From positions 294,900-358,899 of the forward strand of contig NZ_LNZB01000060.1 in NCBI RefSeq assembly GCF_001468085.1: a stretch of 64,000 nucleotides of DNA. Reading direction: 5' to 3'. Source of the DNA: Legionella waltersii (GTDB lineage Bacteria; Pseudomonadota; Gammaproteobacteria; Legionellales; Legionellaceae). Under the pieces are notes generated by a model. It had not been told where the DNA came from. It did no database searches and saw nothing but the letters and a program-made list of their open reading frames with translations. Positions 18,236 to 26,945 of the stretch are shown in pieces. Position 1 is the first letter of the stretch, and each line of letters begins with the position of its first letter. A program made the position numbers and the translations under genes.

Positions 18236-19535
18236 AATCTAATACTCTCCCGTTCGCTTCTTTATCGAGTTTGATGGTTTGTGTTAAATGAAATGAAAAC
18301 TGATTGGGTCGATACCCTGATTTATAAGCGACACTGGCAGGAACAAATACCATGTCAAAACTGCCCTGAATCCTTTTTTCCAGCCAATCAGCTGCTTTAA
18401 CTGAACTTTGAGATAGCGCCCCACCTAAAGCGTACTTACCCATAGATCCTGTTGGTATAGCAGTTCCGCCATTGTCATTGGCCGTGTAGGTCATTTGCCA
18501 TTGAGACAGTGCATTACCAAACCCTTTAAATCCATCTGTTGCAATCATGGCGGTTAATACACGCGGAGCATTGGTAAAATATTGGCCTTTGATGCATGGG
18601 TTACCGAAGGCAGTCGTCAGATAACCCAGACTTTCGTTATTAATCATCTCAGCGGTTCCATTCATTTGCTCCTTGCCAATGGTTACAAAATGGCCGTCAT
18701 CAAAGACAAATAACGCAGAGGTGACATAAGCTCGTGCACAACTGATGTTATCGAGAAATGAGCCTACTCCTATGGCATAGCCATTAACCTTCATCCCTGA
18801 AATATTAGGCGGTAAAGGAATACCATTAGCAGCCATTAGATCTCCTCGATTAATGACCGCTGAAAAGGGAAAGAGTGGTTGCATTAATTTTCCTTCCACT
18901 GGAACTTCACCAATTAATGCGGATAATAAAGTGGTGTGACCAAGATCCGATCCAGCTGGAATGGTGTAGAAAGGAATAGATTTTTTTACTCCTGTTTTTT
19001 TCACATTGATTATAGTTTTTTCGGTTAAAGATTTACGCTTGGCATTGAGTCTGTCCCAATAAGCAAGTTCGGTTTGATTGTTTTCATGCTTCATAAGTAA
19101 CTGATCAATGTCTTTAATAGTGCTTTTTTTAATTGGTTTATTTGCTGGCTCACCATTAATTGAATAAGGTTGATCCTGAGGCTGTTGTTCCTGTGATGAT
19201 TTAAGTTCTGCGATTTGTTCTTTTAGGGCATCAAGCTCTTTGGTTAACTCTAGATTGTTGGTTTGTGGTGCATTAATGTTTCCTTGAGTGTTTTGCTCCT
19301 TGAGCATTTTATTCTGCGCCTCAAGACTTGCCAGTTTCTTTTCAGTCTCTTGCTGTCTGGCCGCAACATCACGAATATTGTCATTGAATTGACTGGCTAT
19401 GGCTTCATTTAAGTTATTAGGATCACTTTGTTGTTTATCAGGTGCAGATGAATGATGGCCACTATTCATTAGTATCAAAGCAGCGACTCCTACTACAGCA
19501 CCAGTTAATACTTTTAATCCGGCATTTTTCTTCAT
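18192..19535 (-). CDS. ICE conjugation protein, PFL_4705 family (TraB/VirB10-like)
   Basis: 447 residues. There is one N-terminal membrane segment (residues 8-24), then a coiled-coil-prone Gln/Glu-rich stretch (about 48-120), then a globular domain with IPAGSDLGHTTLLSALIGEV that matches the VirB10/TraB core. It spans inner to outer membrane as the channel scaffold. ATGA overlap with the upstream TraK-like gene indicates coupled translation. Confidence 0.88.
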   Translation of the reverse strand: MKKNAGLKVLTGAVVGVAALILMNSGHHSSAPDKQQSDPNNLNEAIASQFNDNIRDVAARQQETEKKLASLEAQNKMLKEQNTQGNINAPQTNNLELTKELDALKEQIAELKSSQEQQPQDQPYSINGEPANKPIKKSTIKDIDQLLMKHENNQTELAYWDRLNAKRKSLTEKTIINVKKTGVKKSIPFYTIPAGSDLGHTTLLSALIGEVPVEGKLMQPLFPFSAVINRGDLMAANGIPLPPNISGMKVNGYAIGVGSFLDNISCARAYVTSALFVFDDGHFVTIGKEQMNGTAEMINNESLGYLTTAFGNPCIKGQYFTNAPRVLTAMIATDGFKGFGNALSQWQMTYTANDNGGTAIPTGSMGKYALGGALSQSSVKAADWLEKRIQGSFDMVFVPASVAYKSGYRPNQFSFHLTQTIKLDKEANGRVLDYGHSQQTTHDFSLR

Positions 19536-20317
19536 CGTACAAACTCCCTACCAGTAGCTAAGGCTTCATTAAATGGTCTGTCCGAAACCAGAAATACGGT
19601 AGTTGTGTCTTCTTTACCTCGCGGTGCCAATGTATTGGTGGGATAGAAAGTAGCAGTTTGCCAATTTCCCACCATGCGACGAGGGTCAACTACTACCTCT
19701 TTATTCAACAGATTTTTTAATTCGACCGCAGTGACATAAAAGGCACCTCCATGCCATGAAATCAAAGGACGAGATTCCATACTGGCACCATAAATGAGAC
19801 TTATTTGTTTTCTAGTTTGCATGGGAATACGACCAACTCCTTCAGGGATAACTAATAGTCTTTGTGGGGCATATAAGGATTGGATAGCGAAACGAGTCAA
19901 TGTGATTGAGTTGATATCAAAACTGTTAGCCGTTTCCGGTTGATTGTTGTTAGATTCTTCTTTATTTTCCAACAAGATTTCTACAGGTTTATTGGCGGTG
20001 ATTTTCTCATTGGCAGATAAGTTAAGAATAATCACTTCGCCTTGGGGCATAAGCTGAACGAGCAGGCGTTTGTTATCAAAAGACTCCTTTCCTTTAAGAT
20101 AAAGAGCATCCTGAATTTTTAATACTGCGATTTTTTCGCCAGCTTCGTTGTCGATAATGCTAATGGCTTGGGGGAAATGAACTAATCGTTCCTCATTTAA
20201 AGAAATACTCAAATGAATAGGCGTTTTATCCCATAACACATGCTCGGCATCGAGTGCGAAAACCTCCATACTGACCAAAACACTGATTAATACGAACAAC
20301 CATTTATACTTTGTCAT
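19532..20317 (-). CDS. ICE conjugation protein, PFL_4704 family (TraK-like)
   Basis: 261 residues with a signal peptide (1-21). The C-terminal part contains VVVDPRRMVGNWQTATFYP and PRGKEDTTTVFLVSDRPF, which fit the TIGR03749/TraK-like secretin-type periplasmic protein. It sits between TraE-like and TraB-like genes, the usual E-K-B order of F-type assembly genes. Confidence 0.85.
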   Translation of the reverse strand: MTKYKWLFVLISVLVSMEVFALDAEHVLWDKTPIHLSISLNEERLVHFPQAISIIDNEAGEKIAVLKIQDALYLKGKESFDNKRLLVQLMPQGEVIILNLSANEKITANKPVEILLENKEESNNNQPETANSFDINSITLTRFAIQSLYAPQRLLVIPEGVGRIPMQTRKQISLIYGASMESRPLISWHGGAFYVTAVELKNLLNKEVVVDPRRMVGNWQTATFYPTNTLAPRGKEDTTTVFLVSDRPFNEALATGREFVR

Positions 20318-20966
20318 GTTGTTTTTCCTCCAAAGGTGTAGCTAACAAATCTTTGACCAGGGCTTCTGGTTGGGTATAACCATCGAGAGCTAATTGAAAG
20401 GGATTTTGCAGGCGAGATAAGGTCACTTTGACTACTCGAAGATGGTAATCAACTACCTTGTCAGCAATGACCATAGGGCTATTGTCTTTAAGTCTTTGCG
20501 TGATGCGTAAAACCAGATGTACTTCCCACATGTTATTGCCTATGGCTTTCACATCACTGTCTTCCATAAAGCGATAAAGACTAGCCACTTGAACTCTATT
20601 GAAGAGTTGAGCATCTTTATACGCTGCCAGTGTTTGCTCCATTAAATGTCTATGACGTGGGGTGAAGTAATAGTGGAAACTGGCGAGGTTATTAGTGAAT
20701 TCACTTTTACCTGCTTTGGACCAGGTATTTAAAGCAGGCATTAACGTTGCAACAAACCCTTGCACATACTCAGCAGGTATTTGCTCTGATTTAATTAATC
20801 CACCATTTGTTGCCATTGAAGGGGTTAGCCAAAACTCATAACGATTAGGAGATTTGGCCAGAGTGATAATCAGTCCAGCCACAATGAATACAAGCACTGA
20901 GATAAAGGCCAATAAAAGGCGGTTGAGATGATTTAAGCTATCGATTTTCTTCCAGTAATTAAACAT
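20304..20966 (-). CDS. ICE conjugation protein, PFL_4703 family (TraE-like)
   Basis: 220 residues from the ATG at 20966; a GTG three codons upstream is possible. There is one membrane segment at about 15-38 and a soluble VirB8-like domain with FYWLTP-type and HLVLRITQRL segments. TraE/VirB8 proteins nucleate the inner-membrane complex. It overlaps both neighbours by a few bases. Confidence 0.85.
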   Translation of the reverse strand: MFNYWKKIDSLNHLNRLLLAFISVLVFIVAGLIITLAKSPNRYEFWLTPSMATNGGLIKSEQIPAEYVQGFVATLMPALNTWSKAGKSEFTNNLASFHYYFTPRHRHLMEQTLAAYKDAQLFNRVQVASLYRFMEDSDVKAIGNNMWEVHLVLRITQRLKDNSPMVIADKVVDYHLRVVKVTLSRLQNPFQLALDGYTQPEALVKDLLATPLEEKQHDKV

Positions 20967-21330
20967 GAGGTTCACCTACTAATTTGGATTTTTGCCAGAT
21001 GCCTTTATGAGAAAGATAAGGCGAAGTTCTTATGCCCCAACGTGCAAACCCTAAAATGGTTTTCTTCATTAGATAACCATAAGGTTTGCCCGCTTTTAAT
21101 CGGGCAACACGCTTTGGACAAACCGTAATGGACAAAACAAAACCCACCAAAAAACCAACGCAACCAAAAGCCAATGGGTAGCCTGCAGGTATACCGCTTA
21201 AGGTAAAAAGCAAGCTAGTACCTGGTGTTGCTACAATGACAATCCAGAATAGTTCACGCAGACTTAACCCTTTGTAGGCTTCGTAATCATGAGACAGATG
21301 GCGTGATGAAGGTCGGTTCATGGCAGCCAC
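20959..21330 (-). CDS. Conjugative transfer region protein, TIGR03750 type (TraL-like)
   Basis: 123 residues. Two adjacent hydrophobic segments at about 28-48 and 52-70 form a hairpin, then a basic C-terminus. The segment YKGLSLRELFWIV is typical of the family. It lies between the pilin-like gene and the TraE-like gene, as expected for TraL. Confidence 0.85.
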   Translation of the reverse strand: MAAMNRPSSRHLSHDYEAYKGLSLRELFWIVIVATPGTSLLFTLSGIPAGYPLAFGCVGFLVGFVLSITVCPKRVARLKAGKPYGYLMKKTILGFARWGIRTSPYLSHKGIWQKSKLVGEPHV

Positions 21331-21717
21331 CTAAATCTTGAATTTGGTAATCATGGTATAACCCACATACCCTGCAACAATACTGATTGCCAGATAAGTA
21401 ATACCCATCACCGCAAAGGTACCAAAAGCCACCATCGAACCGTCATTTTTCTTGGATTCCTCTATACCATGTTGAACTGTTGTGATGAACTTGATAAAAC
21501 TCATTACCGCAGCAATAAAGAGTAATAATCCCAATCCTTGTCTGACGTAATTTCCAGTCACCGTCATCATGCTTTTATTGCCGTCACTAATATCATCAGC
21601 ATTAGAAATTTTAGGGAACCAATTATCAGCAAACAGGGCTGGTGCGTAGTTTAAAGTGATAAAACCCGTACCGATTTTTTGCCACCATTGATTCAACTGG
21701 ACGTTTTTATTTTTCAT
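21331..21717 (-). CDS. ICE membrane protein, PFL_4702 family (pilin-like)
   Basis: 128 residues from the ATG at 21717, chosen because an AGGGGAA site precedes it and it clears the upstream gene. It has a signal-like N-terminus, a conserved WFPKISNADD and two membrane segments at about 65-85 and 105-125. It occupies the position of the TraA/VirB2-type pilin in GI elements; the pilin role is inference. Confidence 0.82.
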   Translation of the reverse strand: MKNKNVQLNQWWQKIGTGFITLNYAPALFADNWFPKISNADDISDGNKSMMTVTGNYVRQGLGLLLFIAAVMSFIKFITTVQHGIEESKKNDGSMVAFGTFAVMGITYLAISIVAGYVGYTMITKFKI

Positions 21718-21719
21718 GG

Positions 21720-21983
21720 TTAATTCCCCTTTACTATTAAAATTAGAATGAATAGGCAAAGTCCCATTACAATGCGAATTGAACGAGAACCCAGACGAAT
21801 GAGAAAACCATCTTGTTCTCTTTCTTCATTGCCCATAAAGTGATTGATGCACCAGATCACTGCGATAATGACCATCATGATCGCGATGAACCGAATGCAA
21901 CTTGAGTACACCCCAGCAGCTGTATTACCTGCCGCTTGCTTGAAGCTGGCGGCAAATGTTTTAGCGATATCCACTTTGCCCAT
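21720..21983 (-). CDS. ICE protein, PFL_4701 family
   Basis: 87 residues with two membrane segments at about 23-45 and 68-86 and the family-like FAASFKQAAGNTAAGVYS near the N-terminus (TIGR03758 type). It probably belongs to the pilin or inner-membrane part of the apparatus. It lies two bases from each neighbour. Confidence 0.8.
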   Translation of the reverse strand: MGKVDIAKTFAASFKQAAGNTAAGVYSSCIRFIAIMMVIIAVIWCINHFMGNEEREQDGFLIRLGSRSIRIVMGLCLFILILIVKGN

Positions 21984-21985
21984 GG

Positions 21986-22312
21986 CTACTTACCAATGAA
22001 ATCAAGCGCTAAAGGCTTGATAGTTTTAGGTTCGATGGCGGGCTTATTGATGTAATCAATTAGTGAATTGCGGATAGCCAATAAATCATTACGCAACCCA
22101 GGATGTGACTTACCATCAGATCCTTCAAAAGATTCAATGTGTAATTGGATTCGAGTATTAGGTTCAATTTCCGTTTGGGCTTCATCCAGCAAGGGCATGA
22201 TGGCGTTAATTTGGTTAATAACTCTGACCAACGTTTGATTAAGAGCTTCTTCACTGGCTTGTGTGGCAAAGCAAGTCATGCTCAGCATTAAAATCAAAAA
22301 CAATCTTTTCAT
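21986..22312 (-). CDS. ICE protein, RAQPRD family
   Basis: 108 residues with a signal peptide (1-19). The C-terminal block LRNDLLAIRNSLIDYINKP corresponds to the conserved end of the RAQPRD family (TIGR01690), although the namesake RAQPRD string itself is diverged to DEAQTEIEPNTR. It is a small periplasmic component of PFGI-1-class systems. Confidence 0.8.
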   Translation of the reverse strand: MKRLFLILMLSMTCFATQASEEALNQTLVRVINQINAIMPLLDEAQTEIEPNTRIQLHIESFEGSDGKSHPGLRNDLLAIRNSLIDYINKPAIEPKTIKPLALDFIGK

Positions 22313-22321
22313 TTTTTCTCC

Positions 22322-23020
22322 TTACAAATATTTCTTAAAGCGACTGGCTGTAATGGAAACCATCACACTTAATAAGATACTGACGGGTACGAACATTAGT
22401 GCTGGGGTAATACTCAACGGAACTGCTAGCCATAAGGCCAATAACATCAGCAAACCACGTTTGAAGTAGCGATTTAATTGATGAAATACATATGAGGACT
22501 CACGTCCCAACGAGGCGGTGCGAATGGCTCGTTGATTCAAACCATCGACCAAACCTGCTGTCATAGCTAAAGCAAATAATGGAATGCTTGCCAAAAGAAT
22601 CATAAGCTTGATAAACATCACATGAGCAGTCAGGCTGATAAGCAACCCAACGTGTTTTGTAGTGGTAAATAAGTCATCCACTATCTGATCTAATTCAGAG
22701 TTGTTTTCTGGCAGGACAGTATTTAATTCATTTTTAATAACGGTAGTAACTTTTGCTACTTTGTCAGTCATCTTTTCAGTTGGTACTGCAGTAACCCATG
22801 ATTTGAAACGCTCAGCCACTGAAGCATCATTAAATTCTGCGACTGCTATAGTTTGTTGTTTGGATAGTTCATAGATAGTTTGCCAGGCTGAATCAAAGCC
22901 AGTCATTCCCCATAGACTCAATGCCCAACCCAATAACATCAACCAGCCTATAAAGACAAGTAACAGCAAGCTCATGATGATTCTTTTGGATTTCTTTTGG
23001 GTTTGAGTCTTTATTGCCAT
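22322..23020 (-). CDS. ICE membrane protein, PFL_4697 family (DUF4400-like)
   Basis: 232 residues. Membrane segments lie at about 15-37, 128-152, 190-210 and 212-228. The loop LVDGLNQRAIRTASLGRESS is the conserved family block (TIGR03747 type). The start overlaps the preceding PFL_4695-type gene by ten bases. Confidence 0.83.
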   Translation of the reverse strand: MAIKTQTQKKSKRIIMSLLLLVFIGWLMLLGWALSLWGMTGFDSAWQTIYELSKQQTIAVAEFNDASVAERFKSWVTAVPTEKMTDKVAKVTTVIKNELNTVLPENNSELDQIVDDLFTTTKHVGLLISLTAHVMFIKLMILLASIPLFALAMTAGLVDGLNQRAIRTASLGRESSYVFHQLNRYFKRGLLMLLALWLAVPLSITPALMFVPVSILLSVMVSITASRFKKYL

Positions 23021-23469
23021 ATCTCACCCTCATGAAAAACTAGTGGGTAATGGCTTTCATTGAATATGGCTAAGAGATCATCGACATCGGCAGGCAATAA
23101 TGGTGCTTTAGTTAATTGTTGGAGTTCCTGCAGATTAGTGCTGCTGTTTATATTAGTAATAAAACCCAGAGCATTTATTTTTTCTAACTCTTGTGCATGA
23201 TCTTTTAACCATTCACGGGATACAGCATCATCACCAATGATAAAAATAGAATAAGAAAAGTTAATTAATTCTAATTTGCGTTTTAATACTTTGCCCGCTG
23301 TTGCTTTGCTGGTTGCAGGTAATCGCGCATCCAGTTTTTCCTGAAGTTTCAGTGATTCTTCTGTGAGTTGCTCTTGCGATTCTTTGATGTAGTGTTCCAT
23401 ATCGATGACTTGATAGGCATAGCAGGAAGTAATCATCAATAAACCTGCAATTAGTGATATCTTTCTCAT
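23011..23469 (-). CDS. ICE protein, PFL_4695 family
   Basis: 152 residues with a signal peptide (1-18). The C-terminal part, LLPADVDDLLAIFNESHYPL ending in EGEIWQ, matches the TIGR03765-type periplasmic protein, a minimal domain that in other elements is linked with lytic transglycosylase and TraD genes. No lytic transglycosylase gene is seen beside it here. Confidence 0.75.
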   Translation of the reverse strand: MRKISLIAGLLMITSCYAYQVIDMEHYIKESQEQLTEESLKLQEKLDARLPATSKATAGKVLKRKLELINFSYSIFIIGDDAVSREWLKDHAQELEKINALGFITNINSSTNLQELQQLTKAPLLPADVDDLLAIFNESHYPLVFHEGEIWQ

Positions 23470-23470
23470 C

Positions 23471-24319
23471 TTAAAACCTCCCTAGATCGACAATGCTTGA
23501 ACTGCCATTTTTAGAAAGTAATAACAATGGGGTGTTTTTTTTATTAGCCTTTAGAGATTGATAATTCAGGTCACCATGATTGAGCGTAAGACGGCCACTG
23601 TTTATCAGATGTTGTGGTATTTGATTCTTGTTAGCCCATAATTGAATTGATAAATCATCACTATCCAAAAGCATGAGGTGTAAGCGAGTATCAGGAGTAT
23701 TTTCAATTGCTTCAGTTAAAATCATCAAAATAGTTTTGACTGCTTCATCTGGTTTCATAAACAGATAAAGGATGTCTCCCTGATTTAGTTGAACAGACTT
23801 ATGGGCATAGGGTGAGTAAGGAGACGGATCAAAATCACCAACAACAGGTACATTGGCAAAGAGCTTGTTATAGGCTTTATAAAATGCATTATTCCAGGCA
23901 ATATTTTTAGAGACTTTCTGGGCTTCCTGAGCTGCTGCAAGTTCTGCAAAATGATTGCGTTCGGCTTCATTTCTGGCATTAAGCCCCAGTATATCCAATG
24001 GGGTTTGTCTTAGTCCCTGATAATAGATCTGGCTACGATTCTTCATAAGGAATACATAACGCTTTTCTTCCTCAAGGGTTAACTCCCAAACTTTGGCTTC
24101 ATGAAGTTGTTGTTCATTGAGCTTTAATTTGTTTACGTCTTGTTCCAAAGTTAGATCGTCATTATTTTCAGTTAACCCAGCCCTCGCTAAAGTTTGGTCT
24201 TGTGCATTTTGAGTATTCAATGGTTGGATATTAATGCCAGGGATATTCAATTCAGCGTGTACTGCATGAGTTGATAACAAAGTGAGAGTGAGTACTGTTC
24301 GTTTAAACATGTTGCTCAC
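23471..24319 (-). CDS. ICE protein, PFL_4693 family
   Basis: 282 residues with a signal peptide (1-22). The diagnostic block is VWELTLEEEKRYVFLMKNRS near residue 76, then PLDILGLNARNEAERNHFAE, matching TIGR03759. The C-terminal half has a thioredoxin-like strand pattern. It overlaps the upstream coiled-coil gene by 17 bases. Confidence 0.83.
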   Translation of the reverse strand: MSNMFKRTVLTLTLLSTHAVHAELNIPGINIQPLNTQNAQDQTLARAGLTENNDDLTLEQDVNKLKLNEQQLHEAKVWELTLEEEKRYVFLMKNRSQIYYQGLRQTPLDILGLNARNEAERNHFAELAAAQEAQKVSKNIAWNNAFYKAYNKLFANVPVVGDFDPSPYSPYAHKSVQLNQGDILYLFMKPDEAVKTILMILTEAIENTPDTRLHLMLLDSDDLSIQLWANKNQIPQHLINSGRLTLNHGDLNYQSLKANKKNTPLLLLSKNGSSSIVDLGRF

Positions 24320-24914
24320 CTTGTTCCATATTCACTGAAACACGATCTTTATTACTGTTTTCAAATACAAGGTGTTGCCTGCCAAAATCAATTTCTAAAA
24401 CAGACCATCCAGCCAGGGTATCCCCTCTTTCCATTGGGACAGTTTTAAAATCATAGATAACACTAGCTACACTGACTTGTTGAATGCTGTCTACGCTCAG
24501 AACTTTAAAGGGCAAAGCAGTAACGGGTAGATATTTGATGGGGTGTTCTTTCTTATCCAGAGTGTTAACGACCTTATGGATAGTATCGAGCTTCTGGGTT
24601 AATTCTGATCTGCTTTCAAGCACCAACTGATTTAATTTGCTTTCATCTGTAGATTTCAATTGTTCAATTAATCCGGCCAGTTTATTAAAACCCTGATTGA
24701 TGGAACTCAAATCAATTTTTTCTACTGGCTTTTTAATTTCTGTTTGAAGAGTAATGAGCTGAGATTGAATGTCGTTTAAACGAGAACTAATGACATCATT
24801 GTCTGTTGTATTGTCATTCGAATGCATTGCTCCAAGGACAATGCCACTAACAATCGCGACATTAACTAATGCAATAAATACCCATTTATTCACAGGTTTA
24901 TTAAATGAAATCAT
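24303..24914 (-). CDS. Membrane-anchored coiled-coil conjugation protein
   Basis: 203 residues. There is one membrane segment at about 11-29, then a coiled-coil-prone region (about 40-115), then a small globular C-terminus with VPMERGDTLAGWSVLEIDFG, resembling the C-terminal domain of PilP-like or TcpQ-like proteins. Its start overlaps the pilL stop as ATGA. The exact family is uncertain; position suggests an assembly factor. Confidence 0.6.
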   Translation of the reverse strand: MISFNKPVNKWVFIALVNVAIVSGIVLGAMHSNDNTTDNDVISSRLNDIQSQLITLQTEIKKPVEKIDLSSINQGFNKLAGLIEQLKSTDESKLNQLVLESRSELTQKLDTIHKVVNTLDKKEHPIKYLPVTALPFKVLSVDSIQQVSVASVIYDFKTVPMERGDTLAGWSVLEIDFGRQHLVFENSNKDRVSVNMEQGEQHV

Positions 24915-25357
24915 GATTTACTCCTTACTATTTTTTTAACAACAGATTGATAGCCAGGTTTCAATTTGAAATTCACTTCCCGTAGCAAGGGATTAACAAC
25001 CAGCATAAAGACTTGCTGTCCCGCAAGGACTTCAAGTCCATCTTTAACGCTTAAAGGGCCTAAATTTCTATCGATTTGAGGTAAGGTCTGCAGCATTACT
25101 GCCTGCAAACTTTGGGGTTGCTTTTCTTTTACAGCTAAGGAATAACCAGAGTATTGCAACCACCATTCTATTGCCTGACCAACAGTTTTAACTTCTTGGG
25201 GGAAATGAATTTGTTGCACTGCCAATAAAGGATTAACTTGAGCAGCTAAAGGTTTATTAGCGACTGTCGCATAACGATTAATCTGAGTAACATCTGCCAG
25301 CGCATGGGTCGTAAAAGTTAAGATGCTTAGTGAAGTAGCAAGTAACATTTTGAACAT
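24911..25357 (-). CDS. pilL: PilL N-terminal-type conjugation protein (PFGI-1 class)
   Basis: 148 residues from the ATG at 25357, which has a GATGGAG site; an in-frame ATG lies four codons up. A signal peptide is followed by RYATVANKPLAAQVNPLLAV and FPQEVKTVGQAIEWWLQYSG, then LPQIDRNLGPLSVKDGLEVL, the conserved blocks of TIGR03748. It is the first gene of the assembly run and follows lvrC after a small hairpin. Confidence 0.85.
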   Translation of the reverse strand: MFKMLLATSLSILTFTTHALADVTQINRYATVANKPLAAQVNPLLAVQQIHFPQEVKTVGQAIEWWLQYSGYSLAVKEKQPQSLQAVMLQTLPQIDRNLGPLSVKDGLEVLAGQQVFMLVVNPLLREVNFKLKPGYQSVVKKIVRSKS

Positions 25358-25369
25358 AACAAACTCCAT

Positions 25370-25386
25370 CAGGGCTTCATGCCCTG
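25370..25386 (-). promoter_or_regulatory. Hairpin between lvrC and the pilL ribosome site
   Basis: A perfect six-base stem CAGGGC/GCCCTG with a five-base loop (ATGAA on the transcribed minus strand) ends two bases before the GGAG of pilL. There is no U-run, so it is not a good terminator. It could affect pilL translation, possibly through the CsrA-like protein encoded just upstream; that link is inference. Confidence 0.4.
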
Positions 25387-25395
25387 AGTTGATAA

Positions 25396-25605
25396 TTAAT
25401 TGGTTTCTGAAATAATTTCTTGCTGTGTGACAACCTCAGGATTAGCCTTCTTCCTTAAATAGATTTCTTTGCGATCAACATCCACATTTGACGGCGCATG
25501 AATCCCTACCGCAATGTGACCTCTACGAACGTATAAAATTTTGATTTGAATCTGGCCCTTGTCTATGAGGATTTCCTCTCCAACACGGCGGGTAAGTACT
25601 AGCAT
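25396..25605 (-). CDS. lvrC: CsrA paralogue LvrC (RNA-binding regulator)
   Basis: 69 residues. It keeps the CsrA hallmarks: MLVLTRRVGEEILI at the N-terminus (L4, R6, R7) and VDRKEIYLRK around Arg44, the RNA-contacting surfaces of the dimer. CsrA proteins bind GGA motifs near ribosome sites. In Legionella ICEs such paralogues end the lvr cluster and are thought to tune element genes. CAGGAG precedes the ATG. It lies 19 bases downstream of lvrB. Confidence 0.88.
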   Translation of the reverse strand: MLVLTRRVGEEILIDKGQIQIKILYVRRGHIAVGIHAPSNVDVDRKEIYLRKKANPEVVTQQEIISETN

Positions 25606-25624
25606 GGCAACACTCCTGTTTTGA

Positions 25625-26104
25625 TTAACTGTTTAATTTTTTTAACATGGCTTTGATATGCATCTCAGCGACTTCACGGCTCGCTGGTTTGTTGGAATCT
25701 TGATTCATAGGGCGAGGAATTCTGCGACCCTGGATTGCTTTACAATCTTCAATAAACTGAGGCAGTGTTGGTGGATACCCTCTCCCCTCACGAAGCATGA
25801 GCAAAACCTCTTTCAGGATTTGGTTGTCAAAACGCAATAAAGCGTCAAACCACTCTTTTTTAGCACCAGCCAACCCGCGTTCATTTTGGAAATTACTCCA
25901 CCATATATGGCCATAAATCGCTCCAAGCCGGCTAAACAGGGTATCAATCCGCTTGTCATGTACTTCTGGGGTTGCTGAACTGGACGATGTTGCTTGATGA
26001 TTGCCCGGGCTCTTCATCGTTGAAATCGAAGTCCGTGTCTCCGCATGAGTCCCAGAAAATTTCGATTGGAGATTTTTTTGCACGAGTTGCTGTATGTTTT
26101 GCAT
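25625..26104 (-). CDS. lvrB: LvrB, phage P-like putative helicase loader
   Basis: 159 residues from the ATG at 26104, chosen because CAGGAG lies eight bases before it; the frame is open 13 codons further. The N-terminal third is Ser/Thr-rich and looks unstructured. The C-terminal part (about 70-140) holds RLGAIYGHIWWSNFQNE, KKEWFDALLRFD and GYPPTLPQFIEDC, the pattern of lambda P/replication protein P family loaders. The first 149 bases overlap the end of lvrA out of frame. Confidence 0.7.
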   Translation of the reverse strand: MQNIQQLVQKNLQSKFSGTHAETRTSISTMKSPGNHQATSSSSATPEVHDKRIDTLFSRLGAIYGHIWWSNFQNERGLAGAKKEWFDALLRFDNQILKEVLLMLREGRGYPPTLPQFIEDCKAIQGRRIPRPMNQDSNKPASREVAEMHIKAMLKKLNS

Positions 26105-26846
26105 TGCTATGCTCCTGTTTTCTGACAGTGGAAATTTCATCATCCCAGCAGTGTTGAGCTAACCAGTTGGCTGGATACTTCCATGGAGGAACCCAATCAC
26201 CTGCAAGGGCTTGCTCATCCCAATTCTTCACTTGTGCAATCAGAGCGCTGATTATTTTGTCCACTAGAAAATCATCGGGATTGATTTGTTTGAACTCCTG
26301 CCATGCTTTTTGTTTGGATTTTTTGCTTGGATAATGCGACCAAAATTTTTCAAATTGCGTAAATAAATATAAATAATTATTCTCTTTATGAGGTATGTCG
26401 GCTTTTACACATTTAGCTATGTCGGCTTTAACTGGTTCGAAGTTCGATTGGCTACTATTATCAAGGACATCTTGAAATTCAGGACTGATGCCTTGCTGTG
26501 ACGGCTTTGTGACGGCTTTTTTCTGGACATAATAATCCCTTGTCGCTAAAAGGCATTTTAAAATTAATTGATGATCTCTGGATTGGAATTTAATAAGACC
26601 CGCTCTTTCAAGACCAGCGATTGCACGGCGTGTTTGTGCACGAGAAAAGCTAACACTTTTGATGCCTTGATGTGGTTCGATATACAGTTGTTCAGCAATT
26701 GATTGATAGCTTATCCCCCTATCAATTCCCACTATCCCGGTTTTCACATTCATATAAGGCCTAATCCCTCTAAAATAAGCTAATTGCTGAATGTGCGGTA
26801 AGCCACACAATGCAACCATCTCGTTGTCATTAACAGTGAACTCCAT
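25956..26846 (-). CDS. lvrA: LvrA, phage O/DnaT-like putative replication initiator
   Basis: 296 residues. The N-terminal part (about 10-100) resembles a winged helix: ISYQSIAEQLYIEP then SRAQTRRAIAGLERAGLIKF. The C-terminal block FEKFWSHYPSKKSKQKAWQE ... WVPPWKYPANWLAQHCW is typical of phage replication/primosomal proteins. In Legionella such proteins are called LvrA. It is the first gene of lvrABC, divergent from lvrR across a palindrome-rich gap. Confidence 0.7.
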   Translation of the reverse strand: MEFTVNDNEMVALCGLPHIQQLAYFRGIRPYMNVKTGIVGIDRGISYQSIAEQLYIEPHQGIKSVSFSRAQTRRAIAGLERAGLIKFQSRDHQLILKCLLATRDYYVQKKAVTKPSQQGISPEFQDVLDNSSQSNFEPVKADIAKCVKADIPHKENNYLYLFTQFEKFWSHYPSKKSKQKAWQEFKQINPDDFLVDKIISALIAQVKNWDEQALAGDWVPPWKYPANWLAQHCWDDEISTVRKQEHSNAKHTATRAKKSPIEIFWDSCGDTDFDFNDEEPGQSSSNIVQFSNPRST

Positions 26847-26925
26847 TGCTCCCTCTTTTTCCGTTGATTTAATTAATCATCAATTTTGCTGTATGGTATA
26901 TTTTGAAAATTAATGACCCACATCA

Positions 26926-26942
26926 ATGCTCTTATTGAGCAT
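26926..26942. promoter_or_regulatory. Palindromic operator O1 (TRCTC-N5-GAGCA)
   Basis: ATGCTC-TTATT-GAGCAT, six-base arms, in the lvrR-lvrA intergenic region. It shares the pattern TRCTC-N5-GAGCA with O2 four bases further on and with a site before the AlpA gene at 53324. It is probably the binding site of the LvrR repressor. Confidence 0.6.
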
Positions 26943-26945
26943 AAT

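Noticed and set aside
8506..25357. Conjugation genes as a Dot/Icm, Lvh or Trb system
   Set aside because: Gene order and families (PilL, PFL_4693 to PFL_4711 types, RAQPRD, TraD of PFGI-1 class) fit the GI/ICEHin1056 class, not IVB, VirB-like Lvh or Trb sets.
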